A DNA stretch of 64,000 nucleotides from Thermoprotei archaeon. GTDB taxonomy: Archaea > Thermoproteota > Thermoprotei > Thermoproteales > B15-G16. Shown piece by piece: positions 41,374 through 50,371 of this stretch. The stretch is from assembly GCA_003649205.1 (NCBI GenBank), contig QMRC01000002.1, positions 259,482 to 323,481 of the forward strand, given 5' to 3'. The notes below the pieces were generated by a model. The model was given only the letters and a program-made list of their open reading frames with translations. It was not told the origin of the DNA and did not search any database. Both the position numbers and the translations under genes were made by a program. How positions within the stretch are numbered: the first letter of the stretch is position 1; each line of letters opens with the position of its first letter.

Positions 41374-42135
41374 CTATGGTACGTACAGCCCGAACTCAAT
41401 GAGTACCAACGGTATTAGTGGAGCTAATGTAAGTAAGAAGAGTACATCACAGTACCTAAGCTTTGGTACATCTCTAAAGCTCTTTAGCCTACTTGAGTAG
41501 TGTCTCAGCTCTAGTACCTCAGCTACGTTATGTGCTCTCTCAATGTACCACAGTATCAGGGGTGTGAGCACGTTCCTGAGGTAGTTGACCTTCTGTGTTA
41601 GTGATGTACCTCTAAGTGTGTAACCTCTCAAGTTCATAGCTTCCTTAACGTGTTGTACATCTTCAATAGCTGTTGGTACGAATCTTAATGTCAAGATCGT
41701 ACTCTCTACGATTGATGGTGGGAGACCTAGCTTGTAGAGTAGGTACCTCATGTGAGCTGGTTTAGTAGTACAGAGTAGGAGGACTATGGTGCTTATAGCT
41801 ACCATGAACTTAAATGCTATCGTACCTACAGTAACTAGTGCTTTACTGATCTCAACACCGTGTAGTAATGTAAGTGACGCGAAGTATATCGTAGTGAAAG
41901 CTGTGATAATTGGTGATACAGTAATGAGCACTGTAAGGACTTTCCTCCATACTTTTCCTATAAGTGTCAATGTAGTTGTTACCACGGCTAGGTAGACAGT
42001 AGTCATTGTATGACCTAGAAATAATGCTATCATTAGCGAGATGGTGTAGGCTAACTTCGCCCTAATGTCGAGCTTATGAACTGGTGTCTCCAGATGCTCA
42101 TACACTAAGCTTGCTCTTATGTAGTTCAAGAACAT
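41374..42135 (-). CDS. ecfT: ECF transporter T component
   Basis: 253 residues, five or so helices. The coupling motifs ESTILTLRFVPTAIEDVQHVKEAMNLRG (Ala-Arg-Gly-like, with E-A-M-N-L-R-G) and YIERAHNVAEVLELRHY match CbiQ/EcfT. Overlaps the upstream ATPase by 38 bases. Scaffold joining ATPases to the S component. Confidence 0.88.
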   Translation of the reverse strand: MFLNYIRASLVYEHLETPVHKLDIRAKLAYTISLMIALFLGHTMTTVYLAVVTTTLTLIGKVWRKVLTVLITVSPIITAFTTIYFASLTLLHGVEISKALVTVGTIAFKFMVAISTIVLLLCTTKPAHMRYLLYKLGLPPSIVESTILTLRFVPTAIEDVQHVKEAMNLRGYTLRGTSLTQKVNYLRNVLTPLILWYIERAHNVAEVLELRHYSSRLKSFRDVPKLRYCDVLFLLTLAPLIPLVLIEFGLYVP

Positions 42136-42955
42136 ACCTCAGATACCTAGCTACGTCCTCAAATCTAAAAGGTCTACCCTTAAGACCAATCGCTGCATTT
42201 ACCTTCTCAACTACCTCAATTATCTGTGGTTTCACAAGACCATACTTCTCAAGAACTTCACTAGGCCGATACATCACATCTTCAGGTCTTCCTGATAACA
42301 CTACCTGTCCAGCGTATATCAGGTAGATCCTATCTACGTCGAGTAACGTCAAGAAGTCCATGTCGTGAGTAATCACAATTACTGAACCAATTGAGGACTT
42401 TAGGCTATTCAAAATACTAGCAATCTTCTCCTTACAACAGTAGTCTAACCCTATCGTTGGCTCGTCAACGATCAATAGCTTTGGATTACGAGCAATAGCT
42501 ATAGCAATCGCTAATCTCTTCTGCTCGCCCCAAGACAACTTAAATGGATTTTTATCAAGATACTCCTCTAGACCAACCTCTTCGAGTAGCTTAGCTATGT
42601 CTTCATCACTGGTCTTCATTCCTAAACTCTCGAGAGTTGACTTAAGTTCATCTCTAACAGTTACGTTGCAGAATATGTGCTTTGGATTTTGAGGTACGTA
42701 ACCGATTAACTTTGCTAACTCATTCCAGGACCACTCCTTGATATCTCTACCAAAGAGCCTAACGGTACCCTTACTTGGTCTCGCTAATCCCATTATGATC
42801 TTGGCCAAGGTAGTCTTACCTGAGCCATTAGGCCCTACGATAGCTACTAACTCAGCTTCATGTACGACAATGTTAATGCTCCTAAGGACGTAATCTTGCT
42901 CAGGTAAGTACTTGAACCAGACATCACGTAGCACTACAACTTCTCTAGAATGCAC
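42098..42955 (-). CDS. ecfA: ECF transporter ATP-binding protein
   Basis: 285 residues. Walker A GPNGSGKTT, Q-loop VGYVPQNP, signature LSWGEQKRL (W replacing the usual G), Walker B LLIVDEP. One of two adjacent paralogous ATPases that form the heterodimeric motor; overlaps the other by 22 bases. Confidence 0.9.
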   Translation of the reverse strand: MHSREVVVLRDVWFKYLPEQDYVLRSINIVVHEAELVAIVGPNGSGKTTLAKIIMGLARPSKGTVRLFGRDIKEWSWNELAKLIGYVPQNPKHIFCNVTVRDELKSTLESLGMKTSDEDIAKLLEEVGLEEYLDKNPFKLSWGEQKRLAIAIAIARNPKLLIVDEPTIGLDYCCKEKIASILNSLKSSIGSVIVITHDMDFLTLLDVDRIYLIYAGQVVLSGRPEDVMYRPSEVLEKYGLVKPQIIEVVEKVNAAIGLKGRPFRFEDVARYLRYVLELHKSKLSV

Positions 42956-43779
42956 TTAACCACCTCCTTAGCAAAGTCATCAGGATTAAGTGGTACCTTA
43001 CCTATTCTACCCAAGTACTTCCATAGTCTTACAATGTAGGGATCCCCTACATTAGCTTTCAGTAAGTAATCACCTTCAAGAGCAGACCCAACATCACCGA
43101 AGTACAGTACCTTACCATTGTGAAGTACTATGACCTTACTACTGTGGGGCATGACTAGCTCTAACCTGTGTTCAGCAATCACTACAGTTATGCCGTGTTC
43201 ATGGTGAATTCTCACAACTTCATTGATGAGCTTCTTAGATGTCAAAGGATCTAGCCACGTACTTGGCTCGTCTAGAACCAAGATCTCAGGTAGTTGAACC
43301 AGCGCAGTAGCTAAGACAACTCTCTGCTTTTCACCACCTGATAGTTCAAATGTTCTCCTATACCTAATACCCTCAAGACCAAGTAACTTAGCAACCCACT
43401 CAACTCTCTCCACGATAACACTAGGTGGTAAACCTAAGTTCTCAAGAGGGTAAGCTAGCTCATCCTCCGTTATCAGCATCAGTATCTGGGCTTCTGGATC
43501 CTGAAATACAGCAGCGACCTTACTCGTGACTTCAGCTATATCAGAAGTGGATACATCAAGGCCGCACACAGTGATCTTCCCACGTAGTTCACCACCATAG
43601 AAATGAGGTATGAGACCTGTTAGACATCGAAGTAAAGTTGTCTTACCTGAACCGGAACAACCAATCACTAGTACGAAATCTCCCCTCTCAATACTTAGGT
43701 TAATACCACGAAGAACCCAATCCCCTCTCTTAGAGTACCTATACCAAACATCCTCAAAAGTAATGACTACATCACCCAT
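42934..43779 (-). CDS. ecfA: ECF transporter ATP-binding protein
   Basis: 281 residues. Walker A GCSGSGKTT, Q-loop VFQDPEAQ, signature LSGGEKQRV, Walker B ILVLDEP. The VFQDPEAQ loop is typical of EcfA. First ATPase of the operon; its start overlaps the LOR/SDH-like gene by 8 bases, so all four minus-strand genes form one transcription unit. Confidence 0.9.
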   Translation of the reverse strand: MGDVVITFEDVWYRYSKRGDWVLRGINLSIERGDFVLVIGCSGSGKTTLLRCLTGLIPHFYGGELRGKITVCGLDVSTSDIAEVTSKVAAVFQDPEAQILMLITEDELAYPLENLGLPPSVIVERVEWVAKLLGLEGIRYRRTFELSGGEKQRVVLATALVQLPEILVLDEPSTWLDPLTSKKLINEVVRIHHEHGITVVIAEHRLELVMPHSSKVIVLHNGKVLYFGDVGSALEGDYLLKANVGDPYIVRLWKYLGRIGKVPLNPDDFAKEVVKCILEKL

Positions 43780-44749
43780 TGTACTCCCTCAGTACACGAA
43801 CTAGCTCTCTAAGGAATAAACCGACATCAGTAACTACACCTCTAATTTGTGTACTACCTCTATCGTAGACTCTAGCTATGACAGCTGGGTTGATGTCAAC
43901 AAATACAACCTTAACGTGATAGGGTAGCATATTGCAAATGCCAATTCCAAGGAGCATCGTAGCTAGGACAAGAACTAGGTCAACTCCTTTAACAATTTCC
44001 TCACGAATTACGTCTTGAGCTTTAACCATGTCCGTTATTGTGTCCTTTAGAGGACCATCATCCCTAATAGAGCCAACGATAATGTACTTGACACCACGCT
44101 TAATACACTCATATAGCACACCATCACGAACGATACCTAGCTCAACAGCTTTAGCTATTGAACCGCAGGAATTGATCTTATTGATAGTCCACACGTGAGT
44201 AGCGTGGTGAACATATTTACCATCTCTCAGCGACACCCCAAGTGATGTACCGAAGATCGATGCCTCGAGATCATGAACAGCAAAACCATTACCAACTACC
44301 AAAACATCAACATAACCCATTCGAACTAATTCAGCGAGTGCATCTCTACCACCTGAATGAATAACTGCAGGACCAGCAGCAACAAAAACTCTACCACCCC
44401 TCCTCTTGACATTAATCAGCTCCTCAGCAGTCTCCCTAATGACTAAGTACGTAGGTCTCTCAGTAGATACTGGACTAGTCATGAAGCGAAAACCAGGTTC
44501 CTCCTCAATAACTCCTTTCTCACCAACGACAACTAGCATACCCTTCTTAACCTTTCTAGGTTCAAGAGAGTAAGCTTCCTTCTTCACAGGATCGACAACG
44601 ATACAGCAGTCCATCCTAACATTCTTAACCTCAATCTTCTCTCCATTTAGTATTATCCACGTCCTCTTATTGCTAGTAACGTAGAATCCATCAGGTAGAA
44701 CACCATCGTCAGGAGCTGGCTTCAGTTCAACGCTTTCCATAGGTGACAC
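43772..44749 (-). CDS. LOR/SDH-domain protein (archaeal ornithine cyclodeaminase-like)
   Basis: 325 residues. N-terminal GFYVTSNKRTWIILNGE and MDCCIVVDP, then a Rossmann-like C-terminal part with VFVAAGPAVIHSGG, GYVDVLVVGNGFAVHDLE and GICNMLPY match the TIGR00300 family, one archaeal member of which is an ornithine cyclodeaminase. Cotranscribed with the ECF transporter, hinting that the transported compound could relate to amino acid or cofactor metabolism; that link is inference. Confidence 0.75.
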   Translation of the reverse strand: MSPMESVELKPAPDDGVLPDGFYVTSNKRTWIILNGEKIEVKNVRMDCCIVVDPVKKEAYSLEPRKVKKGMLVVVGEKGVIEEEPGFRFMTSPVSTERPTYLVIRETAEELINVKRRGGRVFVAAGPAVIHSGGRDALAELVRMGYVDVLVVGNGFAVHDLEASIFGTSLGVSLRDGKYVHHATHVWTINKINSCGSIAKAVELGIVRDGVLYECIKRGVKYIIVGSIRDDGPLKDTITDMVKAQDVIREEIVKGVDLVLVLATMLLGIGICNMLPYHVKVVFVDINPAVIARVYDRGSTQIRGVVTDVGLFLRELVRVLREYNG

Positions 44750-44806
44750 CTCAGTACATTGATCAATTAAGTATTTTAGATTTAGGTCAAGTACGTGTAC
44801 TAGTGT

Positions 44807-46726
44807 ATGAGTATTGGGAAGAGAAGTAGGGTAAGGGAAGTTGTTCGGGAAGTATTTAGGAGGAAGGCTTTTAGATTCGGTTGGTGTAGTACCTGTAGAT
44901 CCTATGTACTTAGGGTAAGTACCTGTCCTGTATGCGGTAATTCTGTTAAGTTCATAGATGCTACGTTACCTAGAGATGTTAGGTTAGCTCACGAGTACGA
45001 TATTGAAGTTACGAGAGAAGCAATTGCTAGGTCATGTGGGGTATCATCTGAGTACCTCGATAGGGTGCTACCACGTTCAGGTACCGTACTACTGAACAAG
45101 GTTCAGTACGTTGATGCTGCTGATGAGGTTATCGTTAGTGGGTACATCATTGGTACCAGGTTCTTTGATTTGTTAAGGCAAGAGTGGGTATTTAGGCCAC
45201 AGTACGAATTTGCTTCGTTGATTATTCGAGAGAAGATAGGCTACTACGGTATTGTTAGAGGGAGTAGGTTAAGTGTAGGTGAAGTTATCGAGCGTAGTGA
45301 TGTGCTTGAAGGCGATTTACCTAGTGATGTTGGTTACTATGTTCCTCTAGAGACGAGAGATGGTAAGTTTCAGGGTGTAGGTAGAGTAGTTGGTAAGGAC
45401 AGATTGAAGGTTGTTAAGACATGGTCTAGTGTTGAACCACTTGAGCTAGAGGGTACGTGTACTGTAGATCGTATTATTGAGGTAAATGCTACGGTACTTG
45501 AAGCTCTTGAAAGAGATTCGCTGAAATTCATTGAGAGTTGCCTCAGGAAGTACTCAACATATGTTCCCTTAGTGACGTTCTCTGGTGGAAAGGATAGTAC
45601 AGTCGTGCTACACCTATCTTCTCAGGTAGGTGTTAGGGAAGCTATATTTAATGATACGGGTCTGGAATTTCCAGAGACGTACAGGAATGTAGATGACGTA
45701 GCTAGCAAACTCGATGTTGTGGTGCACATTGCATCTGCTGGGGATACTTTCTGGAATTTACTTAAGAAGTTCGGTCCACCAGCTAGAGACTACAGATGGT
45801 GTACGAGAGCCTGTAAGCTAGTACCAATGGCGAGAAAGGTTAGGGAGCTCTATGGTTCGAGACCCATCATGAGTATTGTTGGTCAGAGAATGTATGAGTC
45901 AGTGCAGAGAGCATTAGCTGGTAGAGTGAGTACAGGAAACCCAATCATACCGAAGAACATACTCATATCACCAATATACTACTGGACAGCACTGGAAGTA
46001 CAGCTATACGCAAAGCTCAGGAAACTACCACTCAATGAACTGTACCTCAAAGGATTTGAACGAGTAGGTTGCTGGCTCTGCCCAACATCTAGACTTGCTG
46101 AGTTCAAGATAGTTGAGACGTCTTATCCAAATCTATGGTCAAAGTGGAGAGGTTACTTACTCAAGTATGCACGAGTGAAGAAATTACCACGAGAATGGGT
46201 TGAGTATGGCCTTTGGAGGTGGAGGTTCAAGTACCCAGGAGATGTAGCAAACTTAGTTAAGAAACTTGGGTACAGACCAAGTGACCTTCTTGAGAAGACA
46301 GCAATTACGAGGTGTATCATCACGGAGAACATCAGGATTGGCGAGGTACATAGCCTAGGTATAGTGATGGTAAATTGTTGTGAAATGAATTTAGGTGAGC
46401 TATGTAAGTACCTAAGCAAGATACCTGGAACAACAACCTGTAAACAGCTATCTGATACTGTGATCGTACTTGAGAACAGATTAGGTAAGGCAACAGTATT
46501 CAGTACGGGTAGGGTATCAGTACAATGTAGCTCCCTGGAGAGCTGCTTCAAGCTCCTAACTGAGATCGCTAAGTGCATAGCTAAGCTAAAATGCTGTAGT
46601 GAGTGTGGTCTTTGTACTGGGTTTGGAGAGGATTCAACTAGGGGGTGCCCAGTTATAAGTGCTTACGTAGCTAGTGTTGAGAGGCAGGTAAGGGAGAAGA
46701 CCGCACATGTAAGGTCTACTCACTGA
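44807..46726 (+). CDS. PAPS-reductase family protein with zinc ribbon and C-terminal cysteine cluster
   Basis: 639 residues. N-terminal ribbon CSTCRSYVLRVSTCPVCG at about 26-43, a middle region of unknown fold, the PP-loop VTFSGGKDSTVVLHL near residue 261, downstream CTRACKL and ERVGCWLCPTSRL, and a C-terminal CCSECGLCTGFG. This large archaeal form of the adenylylsulfate/PAPS reductase family has no proven role; sulfur transfer or RNA modification are options. TATA-like GTATTTTAGA lies at about 44771-44780. Confidence 0.82.
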   Translation: MSIGKRSRVREVVREVFRRKAFRFGWCSTCRSYVLRVSTCPVCGNSVKFIDATLPRDVRLAHEYDIEVTREAIARSCGVSSEYLDRVLPRSGTVLLNKVQYVDAADEVIVSGYIIGTRFFDLLRQEWVFRPQYEFASLIIREKIGYYGIVRGSRLSVGEVIERSDVLEGDLPSDVGYYVPLETRDGKFQGVGRVVGKDRLKVVKTWSSVEPLELEGTCTVDRIIEVNATVLEALERDSLKFIESCLRKYSTYVPLVTFSGGKDSTVVLHLSSQVGVREAIFNDTGLEFPETYRNVDDVASKLDVVVHIASAGDTFWNLLKKFGPPARDYRWCTRACKLVPMARKVRELYGSRPIMSIVGQRMYESVQRALAGRVSTGNPIIPKNILISPIYYWTALEVQLYAKLRKLPLNELYLKGFERVGCWLCPTSRLAEFKIVETSYPNLWSKWRGYLLKYARVKKLPREWVEYGLWRWRFKYPGDVANLVKKLGYRPSDLLEKTAITRCIITENIRIGEVHSLGIVMVNCCEMNLGELCKYLSKIPGTTTCKQLSDTVIVLENRLGKATVFSTGRVSVQCSSLESCFKLLTEIAKCIAKLKCCSECGLCTGFGEDSTRGCPVISAYVASVERQVREKTAHVRSTH

Positions 46727-46788
46727 GCTAATGAGATCCCGATTGAGTAGTGATAAATCTCGACTAAGTACCACGTCCTTTAAGGACT

Positions 46789-47808
46789 ATGTGTTACCTA
46801 GCTAGGTTAGGTTACGAGAGCTGTAACTGCTTAATTGATGGTAGGAAACCCTGTGAGGTGGGTTTACGTTACGAGAATGGTAAGGTGTATAGGTTGGTGT
46901 ATGACATTCAGCTGAGTAGACCAGAGGATTACCTATCGATCTATCAGTCATGCTGTAACCATGACTGTAAGATGTGTCATAGCTTCTACTTCTCAAGGAA
47001 ACCGGTGGGTAAGTGGATGTCACCAGAGGACATAGTTGACGTTGTTCGCAATTACGTGAAGAGAATAACGGTTTGGGAGCCTAGGGATAGGGCAACTATG
47101 TGGCATGCGAGCGACCTCTGCATGCACTGTGGTTCATGTGTACTACGTGGTGAACCAGGGCCATTCTGTCCACGAAGACTTGAGCCATGGCAGGTAACTC
47201 TCTCAGAGCAGGGCTTTGGTCCTGCTCGTAATATCGTCTCATTCACTGGTGGTGATCTCTTGTGTAGACCGGAGTTCTACACTAAGGTATTTGAGCTAAT
47301 TAAGAGTGAGGTGAAGAATGTCTGGGTTAAGGTTGAGACTAATGGTTATGGTCTCGTGAAGGAAATAGTTGAGGAGTACGCTACTGCTGGTCTTGACTCT
47401 GTTTGGCTTGATCTAAAGGCCTTTAGTGAGGATGTATACAGATGGTTGACAGGTACTACCAATAGGTGGGTGTTAAAGGTTCCTGAACTACTTCTCGAAC
47501 ACAATATCGTTCTCGAAATTGTTCTACTCTACATACCTGGTGTCGTTGAGCTTGATGAATTGGGAAAGTTCGGTAAGTACATTGCTGATATTGATCCAGA
47601 GATACCTGTCATGTTACTCGCTTACTTTCCTCGGTATAAGCTGAGTAATAGGGAACCTACATTGCTTGAGATGGTTAGGGGGTACCACGTACTGATTGAT
47701 GCTGGTTTAAAGAGAGTTAAGGTTGGTAATTGCTCAGTATTCTGTAAGACTGCCAGTGATTGGGAACTTCTCCTAACATTACTACCCAAAGATGCTATTG
47801 CTGGATAG
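46789..47808 (+). CDS. Radical SAM protein with extra Fe-S motif
   Basis: 339 residues. The SAM cluster motif is CNHDCKMC (C-x3-C-x2-C) at about residues 62-69; CMHCGSCVLRGEPGPFCP (about 109-126) inserts a second possible cluster; SFTGGDLLCRPEFY is the GGE-type SAM motif with D for E. Resembles pyruvate formate-lyase activating enzymes and archaeal radical SAM proteins. Follows the PAPS-reductase-like gene by 62 bases, with a CTTTAAGG promoter-like element between. Confidence 0.82.
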   Translation: MCYLARLGYESCNCLIDGRKPCEVGLRYENGKVYRLVYDIQLSRPEDYLSIYQSCCNHDCKMCHSFYFSRKPVGKWMSPEDIVDVVRNYVKRITVWEPRDRATMWHASDLCMHCGSCVLRGEPGPFCPRRLEPWQVTLSEQGFGPARNIVSFTGGDLLCRPEFYTKVFELIKSEVKNVWVKVETNGYGLVKEIVEEYATAGLDSVWLDLKAFSEDVYRWLTGTTNRWVLKVPELLLEHNIVLEIVLLYIPGVVELDELGKFGKYIADIDPEIPVMLLAYFPRYKLSNREPTLLEMVRGYHVLIDAGLKRVKVGNCSVFCKTASDWELLLTLLPKDAIAG

Positions 47809-48139
47809 GTGGAGTCTTGGTTATCACTATAGGTCTTCTCTCGACAAGTGCCTTCGCTATCTTACTCCTAGCACTCTCAAGACATCTCCAAAGCGTGCCA
47901 CGTGAAATACCCATTCTCTGAGCAGCTTCACTCTGAGTTAGGTGTTCCAGATAGACCAATCTAAAGGCTTCTAATTCATCCGGTGTTAGGTACACTGGCT
48001 CATTCTGTACAGGTACTCCGCCTTCAAATGGTATGAACACTACATCCTTTATATTGATTGATATGTGTCTAGGTACAGGTGGTCTCCCTCTTCTTCCTCT
48101 TCTCCAACACCAATGCCATCCTGGTGGTGTTGCCATCAT
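47795..48139 (-). CDS. DUF134 (UPF0251) helix-turn-helix protein
   Basis: 114 residues. GRPPVPRHISI, DELEAFRLVYLEHLTQSEAAQRMGISRGTLWRCLESARSKIAKAL is the DUF134 DNA-binding core (sigma-region-4-like). Often linked to iron-sulfur or molybdenum-type genes. It is convergent with the radical SAM gene and overlaps its end by 14 bases. ATG 48139 or 48136. Confidence 0.88.
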   Translation of the reverse strand: MMATPPGWHWCWRRGRRGRPPVPRHISINIKDVVFIPFEGGVPVQNEPVYLTPDELEAFRLVYLEHLTQSEAAQRMGISRGTLWRCLESARSKIAKALVERRPIVITKTPPIQQ

Positions 48140-48218
48140 GTACTCATCAAGACCTCGAGTGAGTACTTACCTGTGGTCTGATTAAAACGTTAATTTTAGA
48201 CGTGGACTAAGTTTTACC

Positions 48219-48273
48219 TAGGTGATGAGTGAGCTGGGTACTGAGTAGTGAGGAGATGAAACCCCACTGATAA
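48219..48273 (+). ncRNA. Box C/D sRNA
   Basis: C GTGATGA (48222-48228), guide GTGAGCTGGGTA, D' CTGA (48241-48244), C' GTGAGGA (48248-48254), guide GATGAAACCCCA, D CTGA (48267-48270). TATA-like GTTAATTTTAG at 48189-48199 is correctly spaced. Confidence 0.92.
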
Positions 48274-48303
48274 GTGCTTAAGCTATGAGTGCGGTGAGTT
48301 TGC

Positions 48304-49215
48304 ATGTCCAGTAGGTATATAGTAAGGATATTTACTTTGCTGGCTATAGTGGTCTTTGTAGTGGCATCTCTCTGGTATATCACCTACATGTCAAGACCTA
48401 GCAGGTCTACTGCACCAACTACTAGAGTAGGTGTTATGTCCATAGGTTCACTAAAGTCTACTAAGATCACCATTCTTGTCGATAACAATCCATACAATGA
48501 TTTGGTAGCAGTATGGGGTCTTAGTGTACTTATTGAGTTACCTAGTGGAGAATGCCTACTATTTGATTGCGGTCCTTCACCTACTGCACTTCTCGAGAAC
48601 TGCAAGAAATTAGGTATTGAAATAGATCGTGTAAGGTATATTGTCCTCTCTCATGAACATGGCGACCATGTTGGTGGTATCACAGCATTATCTAGCTTAA
48701 GTAAATCCATTACTGTATTCGTACCTAATGGATTTCCTCTAACCTTAATTCATGAGCTGAAATCGACTGGATTTAGGGTTACCATAGTTAACTCAACATA
48801 CCTCATTACGAGTGGTGTAGCTATTGTAGGGCCTTTTAGAGCGGGTACACTGAGTGAACAGGTACTGGTCCTCAATGTAAGTGGTGTAGGTTTAGTTGTA
48901 GTAACTGGCTGTGCACATCCGGGCATAGAAAACATAGTCACGAGTATTTCAGAGACCCTTAGTGAGAGCATATTCTTAGTTGTAGGTGGTTTCCACCTAG
49001 TTGGAGCTGATGTAGTGAGGTTGAGTAAGGTAGCTCACACATTCGAGAAGCTCAATGTAAAGTACGTTGTACCAATTCACTGTAGTGGTGATAGAGCTAG
49101 GGAGTTCCTACGATCTAGGCTAGGTAATAGAGTAGTACTCGGTCACGTAGGTACATATATTGAGGTATCGAGTAAGGGTATCACCATCAAGGACTTACCA
49201 CCAGGAGTAGGGTAA
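48304..49215 (+). CDS. Membrane-anchored MBL-fold hydrolase (COG1237)
   Basis: 303 residues. An N-terminal anchor helix (IFTLLAIVVFVVASLWYITY) and then an MBL fold: FDCGPSP, metal motif SHEHGDHVGG at about 117-126, VVTGCAHPGIEN, FLVVGGFHL and PIHCSGDRA. This matches the dihydropteridine-phosphate synthase-type/quorum-lactonase-like COG1237 hydrolases, but those are usually soluble; here the enzyme faces outside. Substrate unknown. Confidence 0.85.
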   Translation: MSSRYIVRIFTLLAIVVFVVASLWYITYMSRPSRSTAPTTRVGVMSIGSLKSTKITILVDNNPYNDLVAVWGLSVLIELPSGECLLFDCGPSPTALLENCKKLGIEIDRVRYIVLSHEHGDHVGGITALSSLSKSITVFVPNGFPLTLIHELKSTGFRVTIVNSTYLITSGVAIVGPFRAGTLSEQVLVLNVSGVGLVVVTGCAHPGIENIVTSISETLSESIFLVVGGFHLVGADVVRLSKVAHTFEKLNVKYVVPIHCSGDRAREFLRSRLGNRVVLGHVGTYIEVSSKGITIKDLPPGVG

Positions 49216-49253
49216 AAGCTGTAATTTCAGTTTTTTAGCAATTCTCCTAAACG

Positions 49254-49308
49254 CCATCAGCTTCTCGACTACTCATCAACACTCAGCTGAGGTGCGACTC
49301 ATCACTAC
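49254..49308 (-). ncRNA. Box C/D sRNA
   Basis: Minus strand: C GTGATGA (49299-49305), guide GTCGCACCTCAG, D' CTGA (49283-49286), C' TTGATGA (49273-49279), guide GTAGTCGAGAAG, D CTGA (49257-49260). A T-run (TTTTTT at 49231-49236) lies 20 bases beyond its 3' end but is on the plus strand of the upstream gene. Confidence 0.92.
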
Positions 49309-49328
49309 CCAGTGCAGACCTTGGAAAA

Positions 49329-49339
49329 AGGTAAATTTG
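49329..49339. promoter_or_regulatory. Shared bidirectional TATA element for two divergent sRNAs
   Basis: GGTAAATTTGG is nearly self-complementary and lies about 22-25 bases from the predicted 5' ends of both the minus-strand sRNA (49308) and the plus-strand sRNA (49361). Confidence 0.5.
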
Positions 49340-49360
49340 GTGCCAAATCAACAATATAGA

Positions 49361-49422
49361 TCAGTGATGAGTTTGCTTAGCCCCACCTGACGAGCGGTGA
49401 GGAATCCGGCAGGAGCTGATTC
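49361..49422 (+). ncRNA. Box C/D sRNA, guide matches 16S 5' end
   Basis: C GTGATGA (49364-49370), 16-nt guide, D' CTGA (49387-49390), C' GTGAGGA (49397-49403), guide ATCCGGCAGGAG, D CTGA (49416-49419). The last guide is complementary over 10 nt to UCCUGCCGGA, the archaeal 16S rRNA 5' region (GAUCCUGCCGGA) as I recall it. Confidence 0.88.
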
Positions 49423-49429
49423 TCTACAT

Positions 49430-50334
49430 CTACTTCCTGACTCTGATTGCTACTACCGTTGCATTTACTGAGGTATTGAATGCATCGGCTATGGGCTTGC
49501 ACTTAGCTTTAAGGAGATATGTGATAGGTGTAGTCCAATGAAGCTCATCTACAGCCTCAAAGTTAGCCATACCCTTACACACGACGATGTCACTTCTACT
49601 AACAAGTTCATCAACTACCTCGCTATAATGTCCCTTCACTAGACTTGAGAAGTACTTAGTTCCTCCATCAACTACATTTGCGAATTCATCAAAACCTAGT
49701 TCTAGTAATTCTCCATAGGTTACATCGTTTTGAAAGGGTTCTGACTTACCAATAACATAGATTTCACAGCTTGGATTAACGCGGCGTTTTACATACCTCA
49801 GTAACTCCCTATCAAATATGACCTTGCACAGTTATCTGGTATGAAGACTATGGACTTAGCTCTTTTGATGTACCTATAGAGCTTATCAATTTCATCTATC
49901 TTAGGCTCCTCCAGAAGTACCTCACTTAATCTCTCTATGGAGAAGCTATAGGTTGCTACACCTGGGTCAATAGCATTTGCACTTACTGAAGCAATTACTA
50001 ACTTCCTAAAGATCTCATACTCATTGCCACAGTAAAGCAGATCTCTAACCCTACGTAGTACATCCTCAGCAATTTCATTACACCTCTTCTTATACTCACG
50101 GTAGGGATCGTATCCAATGTATGCACGAACTATCCTGTAGGCTTCACTAGCTACAACAACTGTTAACGCATTTGGTGATGCTAATTCAAATATCTTATTC
50201 GCCACTAGCTTCAGTACATGAAACTTCTCCTCATCACTTAAGTCACTACTCAGGATTTCTCTAGCTCTAACACTGAGTATGCAAACAGGACACTCAGGTC
50301 TACACCTCATAGCAACCACTAGAGTTGAAGGCAA
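49430..50334 (-). pseudogene. DUF89 (ARMT1-like) phosphatase gene with one frameshift
   Basis: The N-terminal frame (49798-50334) has CPECPVCILSVRAREIL, NAIDPGVATYSF and ends VFIPDNCARSYLIGSY. The C-terminal frame resumes at about 49822 with VIFDRELLRYV, continues through VIGKSEPFQND and SDIVVCKGMANFEAV, and stops at 49430. Joined, it is a full-length DUF89 protein, a metal-dependent damage-control phosphatase. One missing or extra base near 49822 explains the break; sequencing error is as likely as decay. TATA-like ATTATAAGC at about 50344-50352. Confidence 0.8.
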
Positions 50335-50371
50335 AAAGCAGAGAGCTTATAATCCTTTCTACATTAGGTAC

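Noticed and set aside
48229..48239. The sRNA guide GTGAGCTGGGT is identical to a conserved 23S rRNA stretch as I remember it
   Set aside because: It is the same sense as the rRNA, not complementary, so it cannot guide modification there; treated as chance.
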